DNA of 64,000 bases from Actinomycetota bacterium (GCA_009698815.1 WLPJ01000004.1:62001-126000); one strand, 5' to 3'. Positions 37,745-46,954 are shown, counted from the first letter of the stretch. The notes: generated from the sequence alone by a model not told the origin. Made by a program: numbers and translations.

Positions 37745-38332
37745 TTATCCATTCTCAGGCTCAGAATCAGCTGGTGCGCCATAGAAAATGCTCGCTTGTC
37801 CATAGTTCTTTTCACGAACTGATATATATCCATCTGGCCAAGATATTTCCTTGACTCTGGAATTTCGCTCCACTGCAATCAACGCTTGCGGATGCAAAAA
37901 CCTACCAACTTGCAGTTGAATCAGAGTTTCTATTACATCAAGGTCATCTATTTCATACGGTGGATCAATATATATAAAGTGATATGGCGCAATTGGTGGA
38001 TCTTGCAAGAAGCGATGAACGCTCATGCCATATAGGTGGAAGGTACCAGGGCACTGTGCAGATTTAATTGCCTCATAGTTGCTAGCAATACTTTTCTGCG
38101 CCTGTTCATCTTTTTCAACTGCGTGAACTAAGTCCGCCCCGCGAGATAAGGATTCGAGTGCGATCGCACCTGTTCCTGCATATAAATCCAGAACATTTAG
38201 CCCTTCGAACTCTCCAAATTCAGATGCTAAAGTTGAAAAAAGTGCTTCACGAGCCCTATCCGATGTTGGCCTTGTAGATGAGGCAACAGATGCGATATTT
38301 CTGCCCTTGGCACTTCCAGCAATAATGCGCAT
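37745..38332 (-). CDS. rsmD: 16S rRNA (guanine966-N2)-methyltransferase RsmD
   Basis: 195 residues. MRIIAGSAKGRNI at the start (family signature), PTSDRAREALFSTLAS, SAM motif VLDLYAGTGAIALESLSRGA and catalytic IYIDPPYEIDDL. It methylates G966 in the small-subunit head near the P site. It lies between recG (5-base gap) and coaD. Complete. Confidence 0.95.
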   Translation of the reverse strand: MRIIAGSAKGRNIASVASSTRPTSDRAREALFSTLASEFGEFEGLNVLDLYAGTGAIALESLSRGADLVHAVEKDEQAQKSIASNYEAIKSAQCPGTFHLYGMSVHRFLQDPPIAPYHFIYIDPPYEIDDLDVIETLIQLQVGRFLHPQALIAVERNSRVKEISWPDGYISVREKNYGQASIFYGAPADSEPENG

Positions 38333-38337
38333 CTGAA

Positions 38338-40509
38338 TTAACCCTTATCTATAAATTCTGCAGCAGCATCTGCTTGCAACTTTTTCAGCTCTTCTTTGAG
38401 CAAAGGATAACTAGAAAGGGAAGGATCTTGCGCCAATAGTTCTGCGGCACTTTCTCGAGCACTTTCAATTAGCGCTTCATCGCGCAGAACTCGTAGCAAG
38501 CGCAGATGTGAACGCGAACCTGATTGGGTTGCACCAAGTACATCGCCTTCGCGACGTTGTTCTAAATCAATGCGTGAGAGCTCAAAACCATCTTGTGTTT
38601 TGGATACCGCATCCAATCGCTCCCGCGCAGAAGTGTCCGGTGCGGCACTTGTTACTAAAAGACATAGTCCGGGAGAAGTTCCACGACCAACGCGACCACG
38701 CAACTGGTGAAGTTGTGAGACACCGAAACGATCTGCATCCATAATCACCATCACCGTGGCATTTGCAACATCTACGCCAACTTCAATTACCGTGGTTGAA
38801 ATCAAGACATCAATTTCACCTTGCGCAAAGGCCTGCATAGTCGAGTTTTTAACTTCGCTACTTTGACGCCCGTGTAACGGGGCAATCCGTAGGCCATTTA
38901 GCGCCCCAGACTGCAATTTCGGACCGAGATCTTCAACGGATGCGATATCTGGTGATGCTTCACCGTAGAGAAAATCTAAATCAGCATCCTCAGATGTTCC
39001 AGCCGAAATACGTGGCGCAACAATGTAGGCCTGATGACCCAGTGAGATTTCTTCACGAATTCGCTCCCAAGCGCGATCTAGAAAAGTTGGTTTCTCAATT
39101 GTTGGAACGAGATGGGTAGTAATTGGTTGTCTGCCAAGTGGCAGCTCGCGCAAAGTTGAAACATCTAAATCCCCAAATACTGTCATGGCCACAGTTCGTG
39201 GAATCGGTGTTGCAGTCATTACTAATAAATGAGGTGGGTTAACTGCCTTAGCCTTTAAAGCATCTCGCTGTTCAACACCAAAGCGATGTTGTTCATCTAC
39301 AACAATCAAACCGAGATCCTTAAAAGTTACTGATTCACTTAATAGCGCGTGAGTACCAATGACTATTCCAGCGCTACCGGATGCCGCCATTGCCAGCGCC
39401 TCTTTTCGTGCAGCTGCACTTTGCGATCCAGTTAACAGAGTAACTTTTGTCGCGATTTCACTGCCACCCAGCATTCCGCCTTGCGCTAGCGGTCCAAGTA
39501 ATTTTTCAATTGTGCGCAGATGTTGCGCCGCTAAAACTTCGGTAGGTGCAAGCAACGCTGCTTGTCCCCCACTATCGATTACCGCCAGCATTGCGCGTAG
39601 CGCAACCACTGTTTTACCTGATCCAACTTCACCTTGTAAAAGTCGATGCATTGGATACGGCGCCGCTAAATCACTTTCAATCTCTGCGCTAACTTGCACT
39701 TGTCCTGGTGTTAATTGCCACGGTAATGAAGCATCAAAAGCGGTAAGGATTCCTGAACTCTTTGGGCGACGTGCGACCGCCTTTAGAGCGCGAAGTTCGG
39801 CTCTTCGTTCGAGCAATAACAACTGCATCAAGAGCGCTTCATCAAAGGTTATGCGTGCCCGTGATTTATCTGCGCTGTCGAGATCGACTGGATTGTGGAT
39901 TTGCACAATGGCTTGTTGCAGAGAGGGGTACCCGCGCTCGTTTAAGATTTTTTCAGGCATGAAATCAGCAATTTCATCTAACGCGCCGATCGACAAATTA
40001 ATACATTGTGCGATTTTCCACGAGGGTAACTTCGCACTTGCGGGATACATCGGTAAGTATTTACCGGCAAATTCAGCAACGGCTGAATCAACATCATTTC
40101 CATCCGGAATCATTTCGTAATCCGGATGCGCCAATTGACGCTTTCCGTTGAATACGCCGACTTTGCCAGCAAATAGCCCTTGCCTGCCAACCCGCAGATC
40201 CTTCTCACGCCAAGCTTGATTGAAGAAGGTCAGTGACATCTTGGCACTTCCATCTGTGACAATTACTTCCAGGATGCTTCCCTTACGAGCATGTAATTTT
40301 CGACTAGATGAGCTAAATATTTCGGCAAGTACGGTTACTTCATCGCCCTCTTTAAGTTCTGCGATATCACTGAGTTCGCCACGAACCAAGTATCTGCGCG
40401 GGTAATGGTGGATCAAATCGGTAATTGTTTTATAGCCAAAAGTCGTTTCCAGAACTTTGGCCGTGCGGTCGCCTACGACATTTACTAATTTGGAATCGAG
40501 GCTGGCCAT
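38338..40509 (-). CDS. recG: ATP-dependent DNA helicase RecG
   Basis: 723 residues. N-terminal wedge/OB domain (about 1-190: VGDRTAKVLETTFGYKTITDLIHHYPRRYL); helicase domain 1 with LLQGEVGSGKTVVALRAML and VVDEQHRFGVEQR; TATPIPRTVAMTVFGD; domain 2 with STTVIEVGVDVANATVMVI and QLRGRVGRG. It remodels stalled replication forks and Holliday junctions. It is divergent from rpmB; the DAK-phosphatase gene often found between them in actinobacteria is absent. Confidence 0.97.
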   Translation of the reverse strand: MASLDSKLVNVVGDRTAKVLETTFGYKTITDLIHHYPRRYLVRGELSDIAELKEGDEVTVLAEIFSSSSRKLHARKGSILEVIVTDGSAKMSLTFFNQAWREKDLRVGRQGLFAGKVGVFNGKRQLAHPDYEMIPDGNDVDSAVAEFAGKYLPMYPASAKLPSWKIAQCINLSIGALDEIADFMPEKILNERGYPSLQQAIVQIHNPVDLDSADKSRARITFDEALLMQLLLLERRAELRALKAVARRPKSSGILTAFDASLPWQLTPGQVQVSAEIESDLAAPYPMHRLLQGEVGSGKTVVALRAMLAVIDSGGQAALLAPTEVLAAQHLRTIEKLLGPLAQGGMLGGSEIATKVTLLTGSQSAAARKEALAMAASGSAGIVIGTHALLSESVTFKDLGLIVVDEQHRFGVEQRDALKAKAVNPPHLLVMTATPIPRTVAMTVFGDLDVSTLRELPLGRQPITTHLVPTIEKPTFLDRAWERIREEISLGHQAYIVAPRISAGTSEDADLDFLYGEASPDIASVEDLGPKLQSGALNGLRIAPLHGRQSSEVKNSTMQAFAQGEIDVLISTTVIEVGVDVANATVMVIMDADRFGVSQLHQLRGRVGRGTSPGLCLLVTSAAPDTSARERLDAVSKTQDGFELSRIDLEQRREGDVLGATQSGSRSHLRLLRVLRDEALIESARESAAELLAQDPSLSSYPLLKEELKKLQADAAAEFIDKG

Positions 40510-40652
40510 GCCGCCTATTCTCGCGTGAATTTCTCCAAATTAGCGTCAGGATGGCCTTCTTGATACTCTTACGCCTTGTTCAACCACCTGGCCGCAGTTA
40601 GGGCTGAGGTTAGAAAACTAGAAATTAACGCGAATTTAAAAGGAGTACTGCT

Positions 40653-40838
40653 GTGGCATCAACATGCGATATCTGTGGCAAAGGGCCCAGCTTCGGAAAT
40701 AACGTTTCCCACTCTCAGGTAAAGACACGTCGTCGTTGGAATCCAAATATTCAACGCATTAAGACACTCGTTGGCGGAAGCACTAAGCGTCAGAATGTCT
40801 GTACTTCTTGCCTTAAGGCCGGCAAAGTAACTCGCTAA
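40653..40838 (+). CDS. rpmB: 50S ribosomal protein L28 (zinc-ribbon form)
   Basis: 61 residues: [34 protein letters not shown], with CDIC and CTSC pairs that bind zinc. The start is GTG at 40653 with a strong AAAAGGAG site. Zinc-type L28 is the form often replaced by a zinc-free paralogue under Zur control; no paralogue is in this window. Transcribed alone on the plus strand in a mostly minus-strand region, convergent with the secreted-protein gene. Confidence 0.97.
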   Translation: MASTCDICGKGPSFGNNVSHSQVKTRRRWNPNIQRIKTLVGGSTKRQNVCTSCLKAGKVTR

Positions 40839-40847
40839 TTAAGCGTG

Positions 40848-42098
40848 TTACTTCTTCTTGTAACCGGTTGGGCAAGTTGGCTTAACGGCCGTTACCTTCT
40901 TTAATACATTTCCCTTTAAGCAAGAAATTGTCGTTGGTTTTGGCGTCGCCTTTGGCTTTGGAGATGCGGTAGTTCTAACAGTTCCCGTGGCGGACATATT
41001 GCTATCGGCAGATTTAGAAGAAGCCATCACATCAAAACTTGGATTTAGCGAAATATCTAGCATCGGATCTGGGAATTCGAAGCCAAATACTTGAATAATA
41101 ATTCTGCCGTTCTTAACAGCCACCGCCTTAGTCGCAGCGGTCGATCCAGCTTCCGTCGTGCGTACTGAAATAATAAGAGCAGAGACTGCATCTTCAACTT
41201 TAGTTAAACCCCAAAGCGCTAAGGCATCGGCTGCTGAGATTGTCGCGTAATAGAAACCTGTATTAACCGTCTTTCCATCTGGAGCCAAGCGTGGCGCAGA
41301 TGCTTTGTAACTTAGCGATTTGGTAGTGCTATTCCAAACTGGTGTTGATAGTTTGCAAAGACCATTTGAACCAACATAAATCTTGCCACTACCACCTTCG
41401 AATGAGAATCCCAGCGGATCATTGGAAGGAACTAGAATTGATTGGAACTGAGTTACCAGCGCAGATGAAACCCCTGCAGTACCAGTGCAATCCTTGGTGC
41501 TCTTGGCTTGAGGAACTCTGACTGGGTAACCAGCTAATTCAAAGACGCCTGCCTGAATATCGACAGTTGCCTCAGTTGCTATTCCGTAAGTTACGCCGAC
41601 TTTGAAGTCAGAAATACGTAACTTCACCGATATCAAAGCATCTGAGTTCAAATTAACTGGCGTTGTTGTGCTGGTAGTTAGCGCCGCTAAAGACACTTTA
41701 TTACCAGGTGAATAAGTTGGTTTAGCATCAAGAATTATCCAAGGTACAAATTCATTTGCCGCTTGTGCTTCTACATAAAGGCCATCGTAATTTTCATTTA
41801 CAAACGCGACGTCGGCGGTCCAACGACCTGGAAACTCTTTACCAGCTGCCACGTTATTGGAATTTCCTGCTGCCGCGCCCGCGGATCCTGTTGCAACCCA
41901 TGAAAGTGCAATTGCCTTACCACCCGATGGTGTGACGCTAACTGACTCGATGCAATAAGCACCGCCGCCGGCAGAACAAGGAAGTAACGCACCTTTAGGA
42001 AGTGTGATGCTGGCATTTGCCGCAGAGACGCCAATTGTTACAGCAGCAATCGCAAAGATTGCAGAAGAGACACTTGCCAATATAGAGGTGCGTTTCAT
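40848..42098 (-). CDS. Secreted protein of unknown function with a Cys/Lys C-terminal tail
   Basis: 416 residues, not recognised. The N-terminus is a clear Sec signal peptide (MKRTSILASVSSAIFAIAAVTIGVSA, likely cleaved after ANA). The mature part is rich in Ser, Thr, Ala and beta-strand-like segments, with cysteine pairs (CSAGGGAYC; later CTGTAG and GLC). A Pro/Lys/Thr linker (TASPKPKATPKPT) leads to a 27-residue end TISCLKGNVLKKVTAVKPTC-PTGYKKK. Linker plus basic Cys-containing tail suggests a wall-binding or retention module. The gene is flanked by thiL and rpmB and has its own 111-base upstream region. It could be a surface or extracellular adhesive or binding protein. Confidence 0.75.
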   Translation of the reverse strand: MKRTSILASVSSAIFAIAAVTIGVSAANASITLPKGALLPCSAGGGAYCIESVSVTPSGGKAIALSWVATGSAGAAAGNSNNVAAGKEFPGRWTADVAFVNENYDGLYVEAQAANEFVPWIILDAKPTYSPGNKVSLAALTTSTTTPVNLNSDALISVKLRISDFKVGVTYGIATEATVDIQAGVFELAGYPVRVPQAKSTKDCTGTAGVSSALVTQFQSILVPSNDPLGFSFEGGSGKIYVGSNGLCKLSTPVWNSTTKSLSYKASAPRLAPDGKTVNTGFYYATISAADALALWGLTKVEDAVSALIISVRTTEAGSTAATKAVAVKNGRIIIQVFGFEFPDPMLDISLNPSFDVMASSKSADSNMSATGTVRTTASPKPKATPKPTTISCLKGNVLKKVTAVKPTCPTGYKKK

Positions 42099-42209
42099 GT
42101 CTCAAAATTAACGCCTCACCAATAGGTAGGCAATAGCACCGCACTAAATTTCAGGTGTATAAATAAAAATAATAAACGGTTATGGGTGCATAAAAATGCC
42201 ATACCTTAA

Positions 42210-43136
42210 TTAAAAATGACGCCAAGCGCTCGTTTCTACCCCTGTAGGAAGATTTTGGATGCCGGCACCAGCGATAACTTCTCCGATCAATATTCCAGGC
42301 AGATCTACCCCAGTTGCCAATAGGACGTGATCTTCTCCCCCAGCAAAAATCCATTTCCAAACATCTATTTCTAACGCACGGGATAGCGATTCAAGTTCAA
42401 CGAATTCAGAGCAGGCTTGAATCTTTGACAAATCAAATTTAAAGGCAACCTTTGAACTATCCGCCATTTGTGTCGCCTGGGTTACTAGGGCATCACTCAC
42501 ATCGCACATCGACGTTGCGCTAGTTGCATCGAATCCATAATCAATAGTTGGAGACTTAAATTCACCTACAGCTGCAGCATGCGCATCGGTTGCTGAAGTA
42601 AATTTTGATTCCATAATCGCGAATCCTGCTGCAGACCATCCCGTTAATGATGAAAGATAAATACCATCGCCTACCTTCGCACCGTTGCGGCCGATCGCCT
42701 TTACTGTCGAGCCAACTGCAGTGATAGTTATTACTACGCTCTTTGCTCGAGATATATCCCCACCAACTACCTGCGCTCCAGCTAAATCTGCCTCATATTT
42801 AATTCCGCGAGCTAGATCAGAAATCCACTGCATGCTTTCGCCACCAGTGAGAGCAACGGCAACTAACAAATAATCTGTGGTCCCAGACATGGCAAGAACA
42901 TCGGCGCAATTTGCCGCGGTTACCTTGCGCCCAATTTCAAATGCAGTAGACCAGTCGGTGCGAAAGTGAACACCTTCTACCGCCATATCGGTTGTTAAAA
43001 TTTGACGCTCACCACCAGATACAACAGCGGCATCATCACCGATACCGATCGAGATGCGTGGATCATTTGTCGCAAAGATCTCTTTAAGCGCTGTAATTAC
43101 CTGCGCTTCCGTAAAGGCCCCCGATTTATTTGCCAT
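42210..43136 (-). CDS. thiL: Thiamine-monophosphate kinase
   Basis: 308 residues of the PurM-like kinase fold: ISIGIGDDAAVVSGGERQILTTDMAVEGVHFR, NCADVLAMSG, GGDISRAKSVVITITAVG, MCDVSDALVTQ and FAGGEDHVLLAT. It phosphorylates thiamine monophosphate to the diphosphate, the cofactor used by DXS at the left of the window. Position next to an AsnC effector-domain gene and ddl is standard for actinobacteria. The start region (MANKSGAFTEAQVI) is slightly short but normal. Confidence 0.94.
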   Translation of the reverse strand: MANKSGAFTEAQVITALKEIFATNDPRISIGIGDDAAVVSGGERQILTTDMAVEGVHFRTDWSTAFEIGRKVTAANCADVLAMSGTTDYLLVAVALTGGESMQWISDLARGIKYEADLAGAQVVGGDISRAKSVVITITAVGSTVKAIGRNGAKVGDGIYLSSLTGWSAAGFAIMESKFTSATDAHAAAVGEFKSPTIDYGFDATSATSMCDVSDALVTQATQMADSSKVAFKFDLSKIQACSEFVELESLSRALEIDVWKWIFAGGEDHVLLATGVDLPGILIGEVIAGAGIQNLPTGVETSAWRHF

Positions 43137-43213
43137 AGCGCCAAGACTAGAACATGGAGTACCTTTGTGGTTATCATCAACGGCGAAGCACGCACGAGAA
43201 AGGCGTCACCACC

Positions 43214-43447
43214 ATGTCAATTCAGGCATACATTTTGATTCAAACCGAAGTCGGTAAAGCATCAAGCGTTGCTAAATCTGTATCTGCTATCCCCGGCGTC
43301 ACGTTGGCTGAAGGCGTTACAGGTCCATACGATGTAATCATGCGCGCTGAAGCGCCATCAATGGAAGACTTTGGTCGCGTAATCTTGTCTAAAGTACAAG
43401 CAGTACCAGGTATTACTCGCACCTTGACTTGCCCTGTTACTTACTAA
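43214..43447 (+). CDS. Stand-alone Lrp/AsnC effector-binding domain protein
   Basis: I start at ATG 43214 (MSIQAYILIQTEVGKASSVAK), 77 residues; the track start 20 residues upstream lacks family support. The whole protein is the RAM/AsnC ligand-binding domain (VSAIPGVTLAEGVTGPYDVIMRAEAPSMEDFGRVILSKVQAVPGITRTLTCPV) with no DNA-binding helix-turn-helix. Such proteins form oligomers that bind amino acids and may co-regulate full-length Lrp proteins. A gene of this type between thiL and ddl is common in actinobacteria. It overlaps the convergent ddl stop by four bases. Confidence 0.88.
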   Translation: MSIQAYILIQTEVGKASSVAKSVSAIPGVTLAEGVTGPYDVIMRAEAPSMEDFGRVILSKVQAVPGITRTLTCPVTY

Positions 43448-44511
43448 TTCCTCAGTACTGCGTTATTGCGAGTTAGCGCCGCCTGCAACAAGTGGGTAAC
43501 AGTTTGAGAATAAGAAACTCCGGTTGCTTCCCACATCTTTGGGAAGACCGATGTAGCAGTAAAACCTGGCATGGTATTTAACTCGTTGATAATTACTTCG
43601 TTATTGGGCGTTAAGAAGAAATCTACGCGTGCTAAACCAGAACAACCAAGTGAGATAAATGCTGCAATCGCTTTTGCTCGAATTTCATCAGAAACCTTTT
43701 GATCGATAGGTGCTGGCAGTTCGATAGTTGTTGCACCGTCTAAATATTTTGCCTCGAAATCGTAGAATTCATATTTGGCATCAATCTTGATTTGTCCAAC
43801 AAGGGACGCTTTCACTTCGCCCTTTATTTCTAGTACTGCACATTCGATTTCAAATCCGCGAATTTCTTGCTCCACAAGCGCTTTTGGATCGAATCTATGA
43901 GCTTCCTCTAGCGCAGCAGCAAATTCGCTGGCAGATTTAACTTTGGTCGTTCCGCGCGATGATCCACCTCGTGCAGGTTTTACGAAAACTGGATAGCCCA
44001 ATTGATCAGCAGCACTTTGAATTGCTGCCCTGTCTTTCTGCCAATCATTTGCTCGCACAACGAAACCAGCAGCAACCTTAATCCCGTGTGAAGCGAAGAT
44101 CGGTTTAGCAAATGATTTATCCATTGCAACCGCCGATGCAAGAACGCCAGAACCCACATAAGGGATATCGGCCATTTCAAATAAACCCTGGATCGTTCCA
44201 TCTTCTCCGTATGGTCCATGTAAAACTGGAAATGCGATATCAATATTTAAATTCGCACCAGCTGCGCTAAATCCATCCACGCCAAGCGTTACGGCAGTAC
44301 CTGTCTCTGGAACAGTCGGCAGCGTTGTTCCATTTATTGAAAGTGGATGATCTTGCGCAAGGAGAAACCATTTACCGGATTTGCTGATTCCGATTAGAAC
44401 TGGCTCATATGCGTTGCGATCAATTGCCGAGAGGACTCCCCCAGCTGAAGTGCAGGAAATCTCGTGTTCGCTGGACCTGCCGCCACAGATAATGGCTACG
44501 CGTTTTTTCAT
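43444..44511 (-). CDS. ddl: D-alanine--D-alanine ligase
   Basis: 355 residues. N-terminal KRVAIICGGRSSEHEISCTSAGGVL, the HGPYGEDGTIQGLFEMADIPYVGSG motif, ATP-grasp FVKPARGGSSRGTTKV, and metal site ARVDFFLTPNNEVIINELNTMPGFT. It joins two D-alanines for peptidoglycan. Overlaps gpsA by four bases (ATGA). Complete. Confidence 0.97.
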   Translation of the reverse strand: MKKRVAIICGGRSSEHEISCTSAGGVLSAIDRNAYEPVLIGISKSGKWFLLAQDHPLSINGTTLPTVPETGTAVTLGVDGFSAAGANLNIDIAFPVLHGPYGEDGTIQGLFEMADIPYVGSGVLASAVAMDKSFAKPIFASHGIKVAAGFVVRANDWQKDRAAIQSAADQLGYPVFVKPARGGSSRGTTKVKSASEFAAALEEAHRFDPKALVEQEIRGFEIECAVLEIKGEVKASLVGQIKIDAKYEFYDFEAKYLDGATTIELPAPIDQKVSDEIRAKAIAAFISLGCSGLARVDFFLTPNNEVIINELNTMPGFTATSVFPKMWEATGVSYSQTVTHLLQAALTRNNAVLRN

Positions 44512-45509
44512 CGAATGAAGTTTTCGGCCTTGGTAGTGATCTCCATCAAGCGTTGCAGCGCCTCTTCTGGATTAAGTGATCCATTTACGATGTCGGCAAC
44601 CGATTCGATTACGGGCACTTCTATGCCCACGCGGTGTGCGATTTCAACAATGGCGCCAGAGGAGGCAACACCTTCGACTGTCTTAGCCCACTGGCTAAGC
44701 GCCGTTTCCATTGAACCCGTCTTACCAAGTAATTCGCCGAAGGTTCTGTTGCGAGAAAGTGGTGATCCGCAAGTTGCGACAAGATCGCCCATTCCGGCGA
44801 GTCCGGCTGCGCTAAGTGGGTCAGCACCATGGGCGGCACATAAGCGAGCTACTTCATTTAGTCCACGAGTAATTACCATCGCTTGGGTATTTTCGCCAAA
44901 GCCCATACCGATTGAGATACCAACTGCAAGAGCGATTACATTCTTAATCGCACCAGCTAGTTCGCAACCAAGTAGGTCAACAGATGTGTAAACGCGGTAA
45001 TAAGGTGTACGAAATAGCGCACGCACTTCTTCAGAGGTTGCTTGGCTTGTTGCAGCAGCAACAGCTCCGGCTGGTTGGCGCAGGATTAACTCATCAGCCA
45101 AATTGGGGCCGGTAATTAAGGCCATGCGATGTGGGCCGAGAACATCTTGCATGACTTCTGTCATGCGAAGCTGCGTGCTGATCTCAATACCTTTGAGCGT
45201 ACTAACGATTAAGCAATCTTCTGAAAAATGCGGCTTCCAGGATTGTAAAGTGCTGCGTAATTGTTGAGATGGAATTGCTAGGACATAATTTTTGCTAAAT
45301 GCAAAAGTCTCGGCTAAATCCGTAGTTGCACGCACTTCATCAGGCAGAACATTGCTGCCGATATATTTAGAGTTGGTATGACTGGAATTGATTTCGTTCA
45401 CAACGTCTTGGTTGCGGCCCCACAGCAGAACATCGTTTCCGGCATCGCAGAGAACTTGTGCCAGAGTTGAACCCCAGGCGCCTGCTCCAAATACCGAAAC
45501 TTTGCTCAT
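44508..45509 (-). CDS. gpsA: NAD(P)-dependent glycerol-3-phosphate dehydrogenase
   Basis: 333 residues: VFGAGAWGSTLAQVLCDAGNDVLLWGR (nucleotide-binding), STLKGIE, TGPNLADELILRQPAG, LAGAIKNVIALAVGISIGMGFGENTQA with the catalytic Lys, GLAGMGDLVATC and RNRTFGELLG. It makes sn-glycerol-3-phosphate from dihydroxyacetone phosphate for phospholipids. It lies between plsC and ddl in one minus-strand run, next to the acyltransferase that works in the same lipid pathway. Confidence 0.97.
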   Translation of the reverse strand: MSKVSVFGAGAWGSTLAQVLCDAGNDVLLWGRNQDVVNEINSSHTNSKYIGSNVLPDEVRATTDLAETFAFSKNYVLAIPSQQLRSTLQSWKPHFSEDCLIVSTLKGIEISTQLRMTEVMQDVLGPHRMALITGPNLADELILRQPAGAVAAATSQATSEEVRALFRTPYYRVYTSVDLLGCELAGAIKNVIALAVGISIGMGFGENTQAMVITRGLNEVARLCAAHGADPLSAAGLAGMGDLVATCGSPLSRNRTFGELLGKTGSMETALSQWAKTVEGVASSGAIVEIAHRVGIEVPVIESVADIVNGSLNPEEALQRLMEITTKAENFIR

Positions 45510-45530
45510 TGCTACTTCAACCCTCGCTCT

Positions 45531-46307
45531 TTAACGATTCTTCTTGAAATTGCCAATACGTGGCAATTCAGATGTGTGTGGGTCAAAGATTACTTCAGGA
45601 CGCTTCTGGCCACGAATTTCCTCGAGCAATTTAGTGATATCCAGCATGACTTTGGCAGTTGCTTCAATCAGCGCCTGCGGATCATCGGCCTTTCCCTGCC
45701 AAGGCGAAAGGTCAACGGGTTTGCCAGCAACAATTGTGATTTTGGTGCGGGGAAATAGCTTGAGCTTCTTTGAATATGTAGGCATTAAAACTTGTGAGCC
45801 CCACTGTGCAATTGGAATCACTGGGGTGTTGGTAGACAGTGCAAGTCGGGCCAAGCCAGTCTTGGCAACCATCGGCCAATGATCAAGATCGCGCGTAAGA
45901 GTTCCTTCTGGATAAACGCCGAGTAAGTGTCCAGATTCCAACAATCGTTTGGCATGATCAACGGCCTTGCCCGCATTCGGCGTCTCTCGTTCAACTGGCA
46001 CTTGTCCCGCAGCCAAAATTATTCTGCCGATGATTGGAACTTTGAATACGCCGACTTTGCCCAAGTAACGCGGGGCTCTTCCGTTTCTGAAAATAAAATG
46101 TGTCAAATTCAAAACATCAAAATACGACAAGTGATTGCTAGCAACGATTGCGGCGCCTGTCTTGGGAATATTTCCCGCACCGATCCAAGTTCGTTTTGTT
46201 ATCAGGCTAATCATTGGAATCAATATGCCAGCACCAATTTTATATGCGCGATTTGTCCCGAGTGGAAAACCTGTTGGTGGCGCGTAAGAAACGCGCATTT
46301 CAGCCAT
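45531..46307 (-). CDS. plsC: 1-acyl-sn-glycerol-3-phosphate acyltransferase family protein
   Basis: 258 residues. PlsC motifs in order: ASNHLSYFDVLNLTHF (NHx4D), VERETPNAGKAVDHAKRLLESGHLLGVYPEGTLTRD (the EGT block) and NTPVIPIAQWG. It acylates lysophosphatidic acid or a related glycerolipid. It sits just upstream of gpsA, whose product supplies the glycerol backbone. The terminator of the HU gene lies upstream, so this gene likely starts its own transcript. Confidence 0.9.
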   Translation of the reverse strand: MAEMRVSYAPPTGFPLGTNRAYKIGAGILIPMISLITKRTWIGAGNIPKTGAAIVASNHLSYFDVLNLTHFIFRNGRAPRYLGKVGVFKVPIIGRIILAAGQVPVERETPNAGKAVDHAKRLLESGHLLGVYPEGTLTRDLDHWPMVAKTGLARLALSTNTPVIPIAQWGSQVLMPTYSKKLKLFPRTKITIVAGKPVDLSPWQGKADDPQALIEATAKVMLDITKLLEEIRGQKRPEVIFDPHTSELPRIGNFKKNR

Positions 46308-46326
46308 ACGTAAATCTTAGTGGGCA

Positions 46327-46363
46327 AAGAAAAACTGGGGCCAGCAATCGCTGGCCCCAGTTT
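46327..46363 (-). terminator. Intrinsic terminator of the HU gene
   Basis: AAACTGGGGCCAGC pairs perfectly with GCTGGCCCCAGTTT around a four-base loop (14 bp). Read on the minus strand it is followed by TTTTTCTTT. It lies 36 bases after the HU stop and before plsC, so it ends the HU transcript. Confidence 0.92.
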
Positions 46364-46398
46364 AATTAAGTTTTAAGAAATTGTTAGAGAAGTGAAAA

Positions 46399-46860
46399 TT
46401 AACGCTTCTTTGCAGCCTTCTTAACAACCTTCTTCTTAGCTGCTGGCTTACGCTTAGCAACTTTCTTAACAGCCTTCTTCTTAGCTGTTGGCTTCTTCTT
46501 AGCAACCTTCTTAACTGCTGCCTTCTTTGCTACTGGCTTAGCAACTGGCTTTGGTTCTGGCTTTGGAGCCGGACCAAGCTTACGCTCACCTGAGATGACA
46601 TCCTTTAGACCCTTTGCAGGAAGAAAGCGTGCCTTCTTTGAAGCTTTGATTTTGATTGTTTCGCCTGTGAACGGGTTGCGTCCCATACGTGCCTTGCGAT
46701 CAACCTTCTTGAACTTACCGAAATCGTTGATCATTACATCTTCACCCTTTGACATGGTGCGTGTAATTGTGTCGAAAACGATTTCTACAGCGTGCGCTGC
46801 TTCTCTCTTGCTGTCGTTGAAGTGTGGGGCCAACGCGGCAATAAATTGTGCCTTATTCAT
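46399..46860 (-). CDS. hup: Histone-like HU protein with lysine-rich C-terminal tail
   Basis: 153 residues. The N-terminal 90 residues are a standard HU fold (MNKAQFIAALAPHFNDSKREAAHAVEIVFDTITRTMSKGEDVMINDFGKF, then GRNPFTGETIKIKA). The last 60 residues are Lys/Ala repeats such as KKVAKKKPTAKKKAVKKVAKRK, histone H1-like, as in mycobacterial HupB. It compacts DNA; the tail gives extra nonspecific binding and is a target of acetylation in relatives. Monocistronic, with a strong terminator and a 259-base upstream region holding repeated half-sites and the GCGACACGCC motif. Confidence 0.97.
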   Translation of the reverse strand: MNKAQFIAALAPHFNDSKREAAHAVEIVFDTITRTMSKGEDVMINDFGKFKKVDRKARMGRNPFTGETIKIKASKKARFLPAKGLKDVISGERKLGPAPKPEPKPVAKPVAKKAAVKKVAKKKPTAKKKAVKKVAKRKPAAKKKVVKKAAKKR

Positions 46861-46876
46861 CTAAATCCCCTTAGAT

Positions 46877-46903
46877 TTAAGCGTAAATTAAGCGTTTGCT
46901 TAA
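46877..46903. promoter_or_regulatory. Three TTAAGC half-sites upstream of HU
   Basis: TTAAGC occurs as direct repeats at 46877 and 46888 (11 bp apart), and the second forms an inverted repeat with GCTTAA at 46898-46903 (TTAAGC-GTTT-GCTTAA). The cluster lies 17-43 bases before the HU start codon, in the 5' untranslated or core promoter region. It could bind a helically phased regulator. Confidence 0.4.
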
Positions 46904-46954
46904 CTTGTGGCTAAAACTTAAACCTTTTAATAGGGTGATAGCGATATTGACGTG

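Noticed and set aside
39359-40120. 253-residue plus-strand ORF
   Set aside because: Antisense shadow of recG.
44464-44991. 175-residue plus-strand ORF
   Set aside because: Antisense shadow of gpsA and the ddl start.
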